Source: Actinomadura sp. KC345
Lineage (GTDB): Bacteria > Actinomycetota > Actinomycetes > Streptosporangiales > Streptosporangiaceae
Direction: 5' to 3'
Length of the DNA stretch: 35,650 bases
Assembly (NCBI RefSeq): GCF_004348515.1
Contig: NZ_SMKH01000049.1
Coordinates: 1-35,650, forward strand
Under the pieces are notes generated by a model, which was not told the origin of the DNA, ran no database searches, and was given only the letters and a program-made list of their open reading frames with translations. Of the stretch, positions 17,407 to 25,058 are shown piece after piece. The position numbers and the translations under genes were made by a program. The first letter of the stretch is position 1, and each line of letters begins with the position of its first letter.

Positions 17407-18849
17407 ATGGACGTCATCAAGGACATCCTCACCTTCCTGGCCGACAACGTGTTCGGACAGGTGCCCATCCTCATCGGGCTGATCACGCTCATCGGGCTGC
17501 TCCTGCAGCGCAAGCGGTTCGAGGACGTCTTCGCCGGCGCGCTGCGCGCCACCATCGGCGTGGTCATCCTGTTCATCGGCGTGGAGGTGTTCACCGGCGG
17601 GCTGACCAGCTTCCAGACGGTCCTCGCCAGCGCGATGGGGACGACGCCGCCGAAGGCCGACAACACCCTCGCCGACTTCCTCACCGACCAGGGCGGGACG
17701 ATCGCGCTGGTCATCACGGTGGCGTTCCTCGTCCACGTGCTGGTCGTGCGGCTCTTCCCGGCGGCCCGGTACCTGTACCTGACCGGGCACCTCATGTTCT
17801 GGATCAGCACGGTGACCGTGGCGTCGCTGGTGACGATCGCGCCCGGCGCCGACCAGCTCACGCTGGTGCTGTGCGGGGCCGGGTTCGTCGCCGCGTACTG
17901 GACGCTCCAGCCGCTGTGGATGCGGCCGCTGATGCGCCGCGTCATGCCGGACGACAAGTTCGGGTTCGCGCACACCAGCTCGCTCGCCTGCCTGATCACC
18001 GGCTACGCCGCGCGCCCGCTGGGCAGCCGCGAGAAGCACGACACCGAGAAGCTGAAGCTGCCGCGCCAGCTGTCGTTCTTCAAGGACGTCAACGTCAGCA
18101 CCGCGCTGATCATCTCGGTGATCATGCTGGTGGCGGTCGCGTTCGCCGACGGCGGCGTGGTGAACGGGGCCGCGGCCGAGATGGACGAGAAGCTGTCCCC
18201 GTGGGTGTGGGCGCTGCTGGTCGGCCTCCGGTTCGCCGGCGGCATCGCGATCCTGCTGTTCGGCGTGCGGATGTTCCTCGCCGAGATCGTCCCCGCGTTC
18301 AAGGGGTTCAGCGACAAGGTCATCCCCGGCACCCGCCCCGCGCTGGACGCGCCGACCGTCTTCCCCGTCGCGCCCACCGCCGTCATGGTCGGGTTCGTGG
18401 CCTCCACCGCGGTGTTCCTGGTCTGCCTCGGCGTGTTCGCCGGCGCGGGCTGGTTCACCCTGGCCCCGCCCATGATCATGCTGTTCTTCGTGGGCGGCGC
18501 GGCCGGGCTGTTCGGCAACGTGGTCTCCGGCTGGCGCGGCGCCGCCCTCGGCGGCGTGATCACCGGCCTGATCCTCGCGATCGGCCAGGCCCTCACCTGG
18601 GGCCTGTACGAGAAGACCGCGCCCGAGCTGGCGACCCTCGCCGACCCGGACTGGTACGCGATCGCCTGGCTGATGGAGGCGGTCGACCCCGTCATCGGCG
18701 ACCGGTCGATCTGGCTGGTGCCCGCCGTCGCGCTCGCCGCCACGGTCGTGACCCTGCTGCTGCTCGGCCGCGCCGAGCGGCGCAGGGCGGTCGACGGCGG
18801 CGGGGACGCGGCGCCGGGGGACGGCGACACGGCCTCCGCGAAGGCCTGA
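17407..18849 (+). CDS. PTS transporter subunit IIC, ascorbate (UlaA/SgaT) family
   Basis: 480 residues, polytopic with about ten to twelve membrane helices. The N-terminus (VFGQVPILIGLITLIGLLLQRKRFEDVFAGALRATIG) and the central GFAHTSSLACLI and GNVVSGWRGAALGG segments are typical of UlaA-type IIC proteins, which form the sugar channel of a phosphoenolpyruvate-dependent phosphotransferase system. The family includes L-ascorbate permeases, but many actinobacterial members have other or unknown substrates, and no L-ascorbate-6-phosphate lactonase or decarboxylase gene is nearby. The C-terminal 30 residues are Gly/Asp-rich. GAGG lies in the loop of a small hairpin (GAAGT/ACTTC) just before the ATG. 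It is followed by IIB and IIA genes, so the transporter is encoded as three separate polypeptides. Confidence 0.93.
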   Translation: MDVIKDILTFLADNVFGQVPILIGLITLIGLLLQRKRFEDVFAGALRATIGVVILFIGVEVFTGGLTSFQTVLASAMGTTPPKADNTLADFLTDQGGTIALVITVAFLVHVLVVRLFPAARYLYLTGHLMFWISTVTVASLVTIAPGADQLTLVLCGAGFVAAYWTLQPLWMRPLMRRVMPDDKFGFAHTSSLACLITGYAARPLGSREKHDTEKLKLPRQLSFFKDVNVSTALIISVIMLVAVAFADGGVVNGAAAEMDEKLSPWVWALLVGLRFAGGIAILLFGVRMFLAEIVPAFKGFSDKVIPGTRPALDAPTVFPVAPTAVMVGFVASTAVFLVCLGVFAGAGWFTLAPPMIMLFFVGGAAGLFGNVVSGWRGAALGGVITGLILAIGQALTWGLYEKTAPELATLADPDWYAIAWLMEAVDPVIGDRSIWLVPAVALAATVVTLLLLGRAERRRAVDGGGDAAPGDGDTASAKA

Positions 18850-18853
18850 CCAC

Positions 18854-18873
18854 GGTCACCCGCACGGGTGACC
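18854..18873 (+). repeat. Long inverted repeat between IIC and IIB genes
   Basis: GGTCACCCG-CA-CGGGTGACC: 9-bp perfect arms, or eight bp with a GCAC tetraloop, starting four bases after the IIC stop and 19 bases before the IIB start. It could be an mRNA hairpin setting the IIC:IIB ratio or protecting an mRNA end, or a protein site. Confidence 0.55.
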
Positions 18874-18892
18874 ACGAGAGAGAAGGACCGAG

Positions 18893-19195
18893 ATGGCACT
18901 GGACCGGCAACTGGAGATCCTCGCGGTCTGCGGCGTCGGCATGGGCACCAGCCTGATGCTGAAGATGACCGCCGAGGACGCGCTGCGCTCGCTCGGCGTG
19001 GAAGCCCGGGTGGAGAACACCGACCTGTCCACCGCGCGCGGGATGTCGCCCGACGTGGTGATCGGCCAGGGCATGCACACCAGCGAGGTCGCCGACCTCG
19101 CGCCCGTCGTGATCACCATCAGCGACTTCATGGACAAGGACGGCCTCGAAGCGCAGCTCAGGGAGCGGCTGACCGAGAAGGGCTGGCTTCCGTGA
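18893..19195 (+). CDS. PTS transporter subunit IIB, lactose/ascorbate type
   Basis: 100 residues, cytoplasmic. The P-loop AVCGVGMGTSLMLK carries the phosphocysteine C13, characteristic of IIB proteins of the UlaB/lactose-type superfamily; the remainder forms a small alpha/beta domain ending in LREKG-like helix residues. It receives phosphate from IIA and passes it to the sugar carried by IIC. GAAGGA lies five bases before the ATG. Its stop overlaps the IIA start (GTGA), so the two are translationally coupled. Being separate from IIC, it matches the UlaABC layout. Substrate specificity cannot be read from this subunit. Confidence 0.92.
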   Translation: MALDRQLEILAVCGVGMGTSLMLKMTAEDALRSLGVEARVENTDLSTARGMSPDVVIGQGMHTSEVADLAPVVITISDFMDKDGLEAQLRERLTEKGWLP

Positions 19196-19629
19196 GTGTC
19201 GTGACCGCGACGGCCGGGGTCCGGGCGGGCGACTGGCGGGAGGCCGTCCGCAAGGCGGCCTCCGCGCTGGTCGACGCGGGCGCCGCCGGCGGCGGCTACC
19301 CGGACGCGTGTATCCGGGTCGTCGAGGAGAACGGCCCCTACATCGTGCTGACGAAGGGGCTTGCGCTGGTCCACGCCCGCCCGGAGGACGGCGGGCTCGC
19401 CGTCGGCGTCGGCGTGACCCGCCTGGCGGTCCCGGTCGAGTTCGGTCATCCCGACAACGACCCGGTGGACCTGCTGCTGGCGTTCTGCACTCCCGATCCG
19501 GACGCGCACGTCGGCACGCTGTCCGGCCTGGCGCGCGCGCTCTCCGGCGGCCTTGCCGACCGGCTCCGCGCGGCGTCCGGCGAAGACGACCTGGCACGAA
19601 CCCTGAAGGAGGCCCTCCCTGATGCCTGA
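19192..19629 (+). CDS. PTS transporter subunit IIA, mannitol/fructose (PTS_EIIA_2) type
   Basis: 145 residues from the GTG at 19192, which overlaps the IIB stop by four bases. The block ENGPYIVLTKGLALVHARPE places H61 as the phosphohistidine, as in UlaC/mannitol-type IIA domains; VEFGHPDNDPVDLLLAF is the second conserved segment, followed by a helical LSGLARALSG region. It takes phosphate from HPr and gives it to IIB. No EI or HPr gene is in the window, so general PTS proteins must be supplied from elsewhere. The gene ends eight bases inside the SIS-domain gene, indicating one operon of IIC, IIB, IIA and SIS genes. The open frame extends upstream to 18868 but that part shadows IIB. Confidence 0.9.
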   Translation: MSVVTATAGVRAGDWREAVRKAASALVDAGAAGGGYPDACIRVVEENGPYIVLTKGLALVHARPEDGGLAVGVGVTRLAVPVEFGHPDNDPVDLLLAFCTPDPDAHVGTLSGLARALSGGLADRLRAASGEDDLARTLKEALPDA

Positions 19630-20395
19630 CGCGGCATCCCCCCGGCGGCACGCCCCGGACCCCGGCGAACGGCCTCGGTTCCCTGAACGGGTGCGGAGCC
19701 TGCTGGACGACCTCGACACCGCCTCCGGCGAAGCGGTCGGCGGTACCGCCGCGCTGCTGCTGGAGTCGATCGAGGCGGACGGGATCGTGCACGTCGCCGG
19801 GGCGGGGCACTCCCTGGCGATGGTGTGCGAGACGTTCTACCGGGCCGGCGGCCTCGCGGCGGTCCGCCCGATCTGGGATCCCGGCGTGTTCCCCCTGGAC
19901 GACGCCGTGCGCAGCACCCGTGTCGAGCGGCAGGACGGGGTGGGCCGCGCCGTGGCCGCCGGCGCCGCGCCCGCCCCGCCCGACGTGGCGGTGGTGTTCT
20001 CCACCAGCGGCCGCAACCCGTACCCGGTCGAGGTCGCCGAGGAGTGCGCGGCGCGCGGCGTCCCGGTCGTCGCGGTGACCTCGGCGCGGGCGTCGCGGCG
20101 CGCCCCGGCGCGGGCCGACACGACACTGGCCGACCACGCCGCGATCGTGCTGGACACCCGCGTCCCGCCCGGCGACGCGCTGCATCCCCCGGAGGCGCCG
20201 CGCACGGCGGCGGTCTCCACGATCCTCGCCGCGTACACGTGGGCGCGGGTACTGGCCGCCCTCGACGACCTCGCGTCGGAGCGCGGTGTGGAGCTCCCCC
20301 GCTGGACGAGCGCGAACGTCCCCGGCGGCGACGAGGTCAACGCCGCGCTCCTGGAGCGCTACCGGCACCGCGTGCCCGAACTCACGGGAGAGTAG
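19622..20395 (+). CDS. SIS-domain sugar phosphate isomerase/etherase-like protein (UPF0309-like)
   Basis: 257 residues. A SIS (sugar isomerase) domain is marked by HVAGAGHSLAMVCETFYRAGG (about 57-77) and the phosphosugar-binding STSGRNPYPVEVAEECAARG region, followed by VPVVAVTS. The overall layout resembles the UPF0309 group, distant relatives of the MurNAc-6-phosphate etherase MurQ. SIS proteins bind phosphosugars and catalyse aldose-ketose isomerisation, deamination or ether cleavage. Here the likely substrate is the sugar phosphate delivered by the PTS encoded immediately upstream: AAGGAGG lies nine bases before the ATG and the start overlaps the IIA stop. A regulatory role is possible, but the operon position favours catabolism. 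Confidence 0.87.
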   Translation: MPDAASPRRHAPDPGERPRFPERVRSLLDDLDTASGEAVGGTAALLLESIEADGIVHVAGAGHSLAMVCETFYRAGGLAAVRPIWDPGVFPLDDAVRSTRVERQDGVGRAVAAGAAPAPPDVAVVFSTSGRNPYPVEVAEECAARGVPVVAVTSARASRRAPARADTTLADHAAIVLDTRVPPGDALHPPEAPRTAAVSTILAAYTWARVLAALDDLASERGVELPRWTSANVPGGDEVNAALLERYRHRVPELTGE

Positions 20396-20487
20396 GAACC
20401 GGGCCTCTTCCTGCGGCGTTTCTCATATGGGCCGACTCGTCCCCTATGAAATGATGCGGGCCCGAACGGAGCGGAGCGAGGAGCGAG

Positions 20488-20745
20488 ATGACGACGAGAC
20501 CGACCGAGGACGACCTTCGTGCCGTGTTCGAACGCGCGGACCTCGGCGGCGACGAGAGACTGGACCTGATGGAGTTCACGCTCGTCCTGGAGGAGCTCGG
20601 GCTCTCCTGGACGCGCTCGGAGACGCAGGACAGGTTCGAGAAGGCGGACGGCAACCTCGACGGGTTCATCTCCTACGGGGAGTTCCGCGCCATCCTGGAG
20701 TCCCAGGGCTGGGCCGAGGGCCCGCTGCCCGGCGCGCGAGCCTGA
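20488..20745 (+). CDS. Small EF-hand calcium-binding protein
   Basis: 85 residues, acidic. Two EF-hand loops are spaced 36 residues apart as in a calmodulin-like pair. The second loop, DGNLDGFISYGE, fits the canonical D-x-N-x-D-G-x-I-x-x-x-E pattern; the first, DLGGDERLDLME, keeps acids at positions 1, 5, 9 and 12 but has Glu for the usual Gly at position 6. Such small calerythrin-like proteins in actinomycetes are thought to buffer or sense calcium in the cytosol; there is no signal peptide. AGGAG lies upstream of the ATG within a purine-rich leader. It has its own transcript space (92 bases after the SIS gene) and is followed by a strong terminator. Confidence 0.88.
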   Translation: MTTRPTEDDLRAVFERADLGGDERLDLMEFTLVLEELGLSWTRSETQDRFEKADGNLDGFISYGEFRAILESQGWAEGPLPGARA

Positions 20746-20758
20746 CGGAGGCGCACAT

Positions 20759-20795
20759 GGAACGGGCCCGCCGGCCGCGCCGGCGGGCCCGTTCC
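20759..20795. terminator. Strong bidirectional terminator between EF-hand gene and pgi
   Basis: Perfect 17-bp stem GGAACGGGCCCGCCGGC / GCCGGCGGGCCCGTTCC with loop CGC. It extends by a G-T wobble and three further pairs to 20755-20799. It serves both convergent genes. Confidence 0.9.
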
Positions 20796-20812
20796 GTGTC
20801 CGGTGGCCGGGC

Positions 20813-22495
20813 TCAGACCTTGCGTCCGCGCAGCTCCCGGTACCTGCGGACGAGCGCCGCGGTGGACGCGTCGGGAGCCTCGCCCGAGGGCTCGGCGGAG
20901 GTGAGCGCGGGCACGAGGTCCATGGCCATGACCTTGCCGAGCTCGACGCCCCACTGGTCGAAGGAGTCGATGCCCCAGATCGTCCCCTCGACGAAGACGA
21001 TGTGCTCGTAGAGCGCGACGAGGGCGCCGAGCGTCCTGGGCGTGAGCCTGGGCGCCAGGATCGTGCTGGTCGGCCGGTTGCCCGGCATGACCTTGTGCGG
21101 GACGATCTCCGCCGGCGTCCCCTCGGCGGCGATCTCCTCGGCGGTCTTGCCGAACGCGAGCGCCGAGGTCTGCGCGAGGAGGTTCGCGGTCAGCAGGTCG
21201 TGCATGCCCGGCTGCCCTTCCACCACGGGATCCTCGAACGGCTCGGCGAAGCCGATGAAGTCGGCCGGGACGAGCCGGGTGCCCTGGTGCAGGAGCTGGT
21301 AGAAGGCGTGCTGCCCGTTCGTGCCGGGCTCGCCCCAGAAGATCTCGCCGGTCTGGGCGACGACGGGCGCGCCGTCGGCCCGCACCGACTTGCCGTTGGA
21401 CTCCATCGCGAGCTGCTGCAGGTAGGCCGGGAAGCGGGACAGGCGCTCGCTGTAGGGCAGGACGGCCCGGGTCTGGGCGCCGAAGAAGTCGGTGTACCAG
21501 ACGCCGAGCAGCCCCATCACGACGGGCATGTTCGCCTCGAACGGCGCGGCGCGGAAGTGCTCGTCGATCTCGCGGAACCCGGCGAGCATCTCGCGGAACG
21601 CCTCGCCGCCGATCGCGACCATCAGCGACAGGCCGATGGCGCCGTCGAGGGAGTAGCGGCCGCCGACCCAGTCCCAGAACCCGAACATGTTGGCGGTGTC
21701 GATGCCGAACTCGGCGACGCGCTCGGCGTTCGTCGACACCGCGACGAAGTGGCGCGCGACGGCCGCGCCGTCGCCGAGCCGGTCCACGAGCCACTGCCGG
21801 GCGACCTTGGCGTTGGTGAGGGTCTCCAGCGTCCCGAACGTCTTGGAGCTGATGACGAACAGCGTCCGCTCCGGGTCGAGGCCGGCGAGCTTCCCGACGA
21901 TGTCGGCCGGGTCGATGTTGGACACGAACCGGCAGGAGATCCCCGCGCCGATGCCGTCGGCCGGGGCCGGTCGGCCGGGGAGCGCCGCGTGGTCGCGGAG
22001 GGCCTCGTAGGCCATGGCGGGACCGAGGTCGGAGCCGCCGATGCCGATGTTGACGACGGTCGTGATGCGCTTGCCGGTGAACCCCGTCCACTCCCCCGAG
22101 CGGACGCGTCCGGCGAAGGCGGCCATCTTGTCCAGGACGGCGTGCACGTCGGCCGCGACGTCCTGCCCGTCCACGGTCAGCGGCTCGCCGGGCGGGAGCC
22201 GCAGCGCGGTGTGCAGGACGGCGCGGTCCTCGCTGACGTTGATGCGCTCCCCGGTGAACATCGCCTCGATGCGGTCGCGCAGGCCGGCCCGTTCGGCGAG
22301 CGCGGCCAGCAGCCGCATGGTCTCGTCGGTGACGCGGTGCTTGGAGTAGTCCAGGTGCAGATCCCCCGCCGTGACCGTCATGCGGCCGGCGCGCCCCGGA
22401 TCCTCCGCGAAGAGCTCGCGCAGGTGCCGCCCGGCGATCTCCGCCTGATGCGCGGCCAGCGCGGACCACTCGGGCGACTCGGTGATATCAGCCAT
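20813..22495 (-). CDS. pgi: Glucose-6-phosphate isomerase
   Basis: 560 residues, normal length. Interconverts glucose-6-phosphate and fructose-6-phosphate in the cytoplasm. Family signatures are clear: [72 protein letters not shown] and the C-terminal [11 protein letters not shown]. The ATG at 22495 ([10 protein letters not shown]) is preferred; an ATG four codons upstream (22507) is possible. GAGAGAGG overlaps the region just before the start. A TATGAT (reverse of 22569-22574) about 75 bases upstream could be its -10. It is divergent from the thioesterase gene and ends at the shared terminator. It could feed PTS-derived hexose phosphates into glycolysis but is a housekeeping gene. Confidence 0.97.
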   Translation of the reverse strand: MADITESPEWSALAAHQAEIAGRHLRELFAEDPGRAGRMTVTAGDLHLDYSKHRVTDETMRLLAALAERAGLRDRIEAMFTGERINVSEDRAVLHTALRLPPGEPLTVDGQDVAADVHAVLDKMAAFAGRVRSGEWTGFTGKRITTVVNIGIGGSDLGPAMAYEALRDHAALPGRPAPADGIGAGISCRFVSNIDPADIVGKLAGLDPERTLFVISSKTFGTLETLTNAKVARQWLVDRLGDGAAVARHFVAVSTNAERVAEFGIDTANMFGFWDWVGGRYSLDGAIGLSLMVAIGGEAFREMLAGFREIDEHFRAAPFEANMPVVMGLLGVWYTDFFGAQTRAVLPYSERLSRFPAYLQQLAMESNGKSVRADGAPVVAQTGEIFWGEPGTNGQHAFYQLLHQGTRLVPADFIGFAEPFEDPVVEGQPGMHDLLTANLLAQTSALAFGKTAEEIAAEGTPAEIVPHKVMPGNRPTSTILAPRLTPRTLGALVALYEHIVFVEGTIWGIDSFDQWGVELGKVMAMDLVPALTSAEPSGEAPDASTAALVRRYRELRGRKV

Positions 22496-22715
22496 TGCCT
22501 CTCTCATCTCATTGCGGGGCGAGACGGGCGCCGATGTCCCCCGGGCGCCGCGCCGTCCCCCACCGGCGATCATAGGTCGGCCGCGCGTGACCGTATCAGT
22601 GCCGTCCCCGCCGGCGCGGCCGGACCGCGCCATCGGGGCGCGGGGGCCGCCCGCCGCCGGGGTTCCGGCCCGCCGGTAGGGTCGCGGCACGCCGCCACCC
22701 GCAGGAGGTTCCCCG

Positions 22716-23519
22716 ATGAGCGAGGCCCCCATCGAGCTCACGCGGCTGTTCGACCTGACGCCGCTCGGCGAGGACTCCTTCGCCGCCGCCTCGCCCTCGT
22801 CGGGACGGCCGCGGCTGTTCGGCGGCCAGGTCGCGGGGCAGAGCCTGCGCGCCGCGTGCCTGACCTCCGGCGGGCGCCCGCCGCACTCCCTGCACGCCTA
22901 CTTCATCCGCCCGGGGTCGCCGGACGAGCCGCTGACGTTCGAGGTGTCCCGCACCCGCGACGGCCGGTCGTTCTCCACCCGGCACGTCACGGCGAGCCAG
23001 GGCGGGAAGCCGATCCTGGAGCTGATCGCCTCGTTCCACGAACCGGAGGACGGGTTCGACTGGCAGCCCGCCCCTCCGTCCGGCACGCCGGGGCCGGACG
23101 GGCTGGAAAGGCTCGCGCTTCCGTCGTTCTTCCGCCACCCGGCCGGGTTCGACATCCGTGTGGTGAACCCGCCCGCCCGCGGCGAGTGGCCGCTGACCCA
23201 TCCGTTCTGGATCCGGGCGGAGGGGCCGGTCGGCGACGACCCGGCGCTGCACGCGAGCCTGGTCGCCTACCTGTCGGACCTGGGGGTCGTCAGCAGCGCC
23301 CGCGCGCCCGGCTCACCGCGGAGGCTGGCCACGGCCGTCACGCTGGACCACGCGCTGTGGTTCCACCGGCGGCCGCGCGTCGACCAGTGGCTGCTCTTCT
23401 CCGTCGACCCGGTGGTCAACCACGGTTCCCGCGGCCTCGCGCGCGGAACGCTCCACACGGCCGACGGGACGCTGCTGGCCTCGATCGCCCAGGAGGCGCT
23501 GCTGCGTCCCGCGTCCTGA
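22716..23519 (+). CDS. tesB: Acyl-CoA thioesterase II (TesB-like)
   Basis: 267 residues, double hot-dog fold. Characteristic blocks are [52 protein letters not shown], and the second hot-dog LVAYLSDLG and LDHALWFHR with the catalytic acid D211. TesB enzymes hydrolyse medium- and long-chain acyl-CoA to free acid and CoA in the cytoplasm. AGGAGG lies seven bases before the ATG. The 220-base gap to pgi is GC-rich and holds no other gene; TAGGGT at 22676-22681 is a possible -10. It is convergent with the MFS gene, 19 bases apart, so it is probably monocistronic. Confidence 0.94.
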   Translation: MSEAPIELTRLFDLTPLGEDSFAAASPSSGRPRLFGGQVAGQSLRAACLTSGGRPPHSLHAYFIRPGSPDEPLTFEVSRTRDGRSFSTRHVTASQGGKPILELIASFHEPEDGFDWQPAPPSGTPGPDGLERLALPSFFRHPAGFDIRVVNPPARGEWPLTHPFWIRAEGPVGDDPALHASLVAYLSDLGVVSSARAPGSPRRLATAVTLDHALWFHRRPRVDQWLLFSVDPVVNHGSRGLARGTLHTADGTLLASIAQEALLRPAS

Positions 23520-23538
23520 CCGGCCGGGCGCGGCGGGC

Positions 23539-24816
23539 TCACGCCTCGGCGGCGGCCAGCGCGGGGACGGGCGCCCCGGCCGCCGCCGGCGCCGGTTCCG
23601 CCGCGGCGGCGCGCGCCCTGCGGACCCGGTCCAGCCCGTAGGCCGCGGAGGCGGTGGCGGTGAGGCAGAGGGCCCCGGCGAGCATCAGGGCCGTGCGGGC
23701 GCCCAGCGTGTCGCACAGCGCGCCCAGCGCGGGCCCGCCGACGGCACCGGACGCGGCGCCGACGATCCCCTGCGCGGAGATGACGCGGCCGCGCAGGTGG
23801 CCGGGGCTGTCGAGCTGCGTCCGGGTGCTGACGGTGGTGTCCAGGACGACCGCGGCCGCGCCGATCGGCAGGATCGCGGCGGCGAACAGCACCAGGGTCG
23901 GGGCGGCGCCGCTGAGCGTCTGCACGACCGCGCAGACCGCCGCGGCGGCCAGCAGGAGGCGCATCGGAAGGCGGCCGCGGGACGCCGCGAAGACGCCGCC
24001 GAGCACGGTGCCGACGGCGAGCACGACCGACAGCACGCCGTAGCCGGAGGCGCCGGCGCCCAGCGGGCCGTCGCTCATCGCGGCCATGGTGACCTGGTAG
24101 TTGCGGCCGAGGCTGCCGAGGACGAACGCGAGCCCGAACATGATCAGCAGGCGGGGGTCGCGCAGCACGTACCGGAGGCCGGCGACGACGCCCCGCTCCC
24201 CGGGCGCGGACGGGGGCAGCGGGAAGAACTCCCGCTTGCGCATGAACGCCAGCGCGGCCAGCACGGCGAGGAAGCTGGCGCCGTCGGCGAAGAAGACCGC
24301 GGGCACCCCGAGGAGCGGGATCGCCGCACCCGCGAGGCCCATCCCGAGGATGCGGGCCGCGGAGCTGAGCACGGAACCGAGCGCGAGGCCGTTGGACAGG
24401 TCGTCGGGGGCGACGACCTCGCCGCCGAACCGGCCGAGGGCAGGTGCGTTGAGCGCGGTCGTCACCCCGGTGGCCAGGGAGATCGCGTACAGCGCGCCGA
24501 CTCCGGACGGTTCGCTCAGCGCCAGGAACGCCAGCAGCACCGACAGCGCCGCCTTGACGACCTGTCCCGCCGCCACCACCGCGCGGGTGGGCAGCCGGTC
24601 GGCGAGCACGCCTCCCCACGGGCCGAGCAGCACGGTCGGCAGGGTCTGTATGACCAGCCCGAGGCCCATGCTGGTGGCCGAGCCGGTGATGGACAGGATG
24701 AGCCAGTTCAGCGCGAGGACCTGCATCCACGTCCCGGTGATCGAGACGAAGTCCGCGACGGCCCACAGCCGGTAGTTGCGATGGCGCAGCGATCGCAGCA
24801 TCACAGGAAGCGCCAA
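23539..24816 (-). CDS. MFS transporter, EntS/MFS_3 type
   Basis: 425 residues with about twelve hydrophobic helices. The start region RHRNYRLWAVADFVSITGTWMQVLALNWL and the loop 2-3 motif GPWGGVLADRLPTR are typical of the DHA3/MFS_3 exporters (enterobactin exporter EntS, macrolide exporters). It probably exports a drug or siderophore by proton antiport; substrate unknown. Start choice: the TTG at 24816 has GGGGAGGA five bases upstream, much better than the TTG at 24843 or the ATG at 24801. The C-terminal 25 residues are Ala/Pro-rich. TTTAAT (reverse of 24849-24854) is a possible -10, with an inverted repeat around the -35 position. Divergent from the dehydrogenase gene at 25059. Confidence 0.9.
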   Translation of the reverse strand: MALPVMLRSLRHRNYRLWAVADFVSITGTWMQVLALNWLILSITGSATSMGLGLVIQTLPTVLLGPWGGVLADRLPTRAVVAAGQVVKAALSVLLAFLALSEPSGVGALYAISLATGVTTALNAPALGRFGGEVVAPDDLSNGLALGSVLSSAARILGMGLAGAAIPLLGVPAVFFADGASFLAVLAALAFMRKREFFPLPPSAPGERGVVAGLRYVLRDPRLLIMFGLAFVLGSLGRNYQVTMAAMSDGPLGAGASGYGVLSVVLAVGTVLGGVFAASRGRLPMRLLLAAAAVCAVVQTLSGAAPTLVLFAAAILPIGAAAVVLDTTVSTRTQLDSPGHLRGRVISAQGIVGAASGAVGGPALGALCDTLGARTALMLAGALCLTATASAAYGLDRVRRARAAAAEPAPAAAGAPVPALAAAEA

Positions 24817-24864
24817 CGTCTTCCTCCCCAAAGTTCGCGTCAAACCGCATTAAACGCAGCACCC

Positions 24865-24882
24865 GTTTGGCACGTTCCAAAC
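24865..24882. promoter_or_regulatory. Operator-like inverted repeat upstream of the MFS gene
   Basis: GTTTGG-CACGTT-CCAAAC has perfect 6-bp arms in an AT-richer tract. It covers the expected -35 position for a promoter with TTTAAT (minus strand, 24849-24854) driving the MFS gene. No regulator gene adjoins it. The remaining part of this gap, up to 25058, shows no clear promoter for the dehydrogenase gene. Confidence 0.45.
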
Positions 24883-25058
24883 CAGAGAGGCATATGAGAC
24901 ATATCACGTTTGACCTGGGCAAACGCGTGTGGCCTGCAAGGCGGCCGATCACCCCGTGCCACCGGGGCCGGGCTCTTCCTCGGCCGCCCTGCCGGCCGCG
25001 CACCCCGGCACGGACCGGCGCGCGTTTTCCACGGGGCCTCACGGGCACCCATCCCGGC

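Noticed and set aside
17407..20395. L-ascorbate uptake and catabolism operon
   Set aside because: The IIC family matches, but no ascorbate-6-phosphate lactonase, decarboxylase or epimerase gene is present and the regulator is DasR-like rather than UlaR-like.
24867..25058. N-terminal extension of the semialdehyde dehydrogenase
   Set aside because: Residues are unlike the family and would overlap the operator-like repeat and upstream control region.
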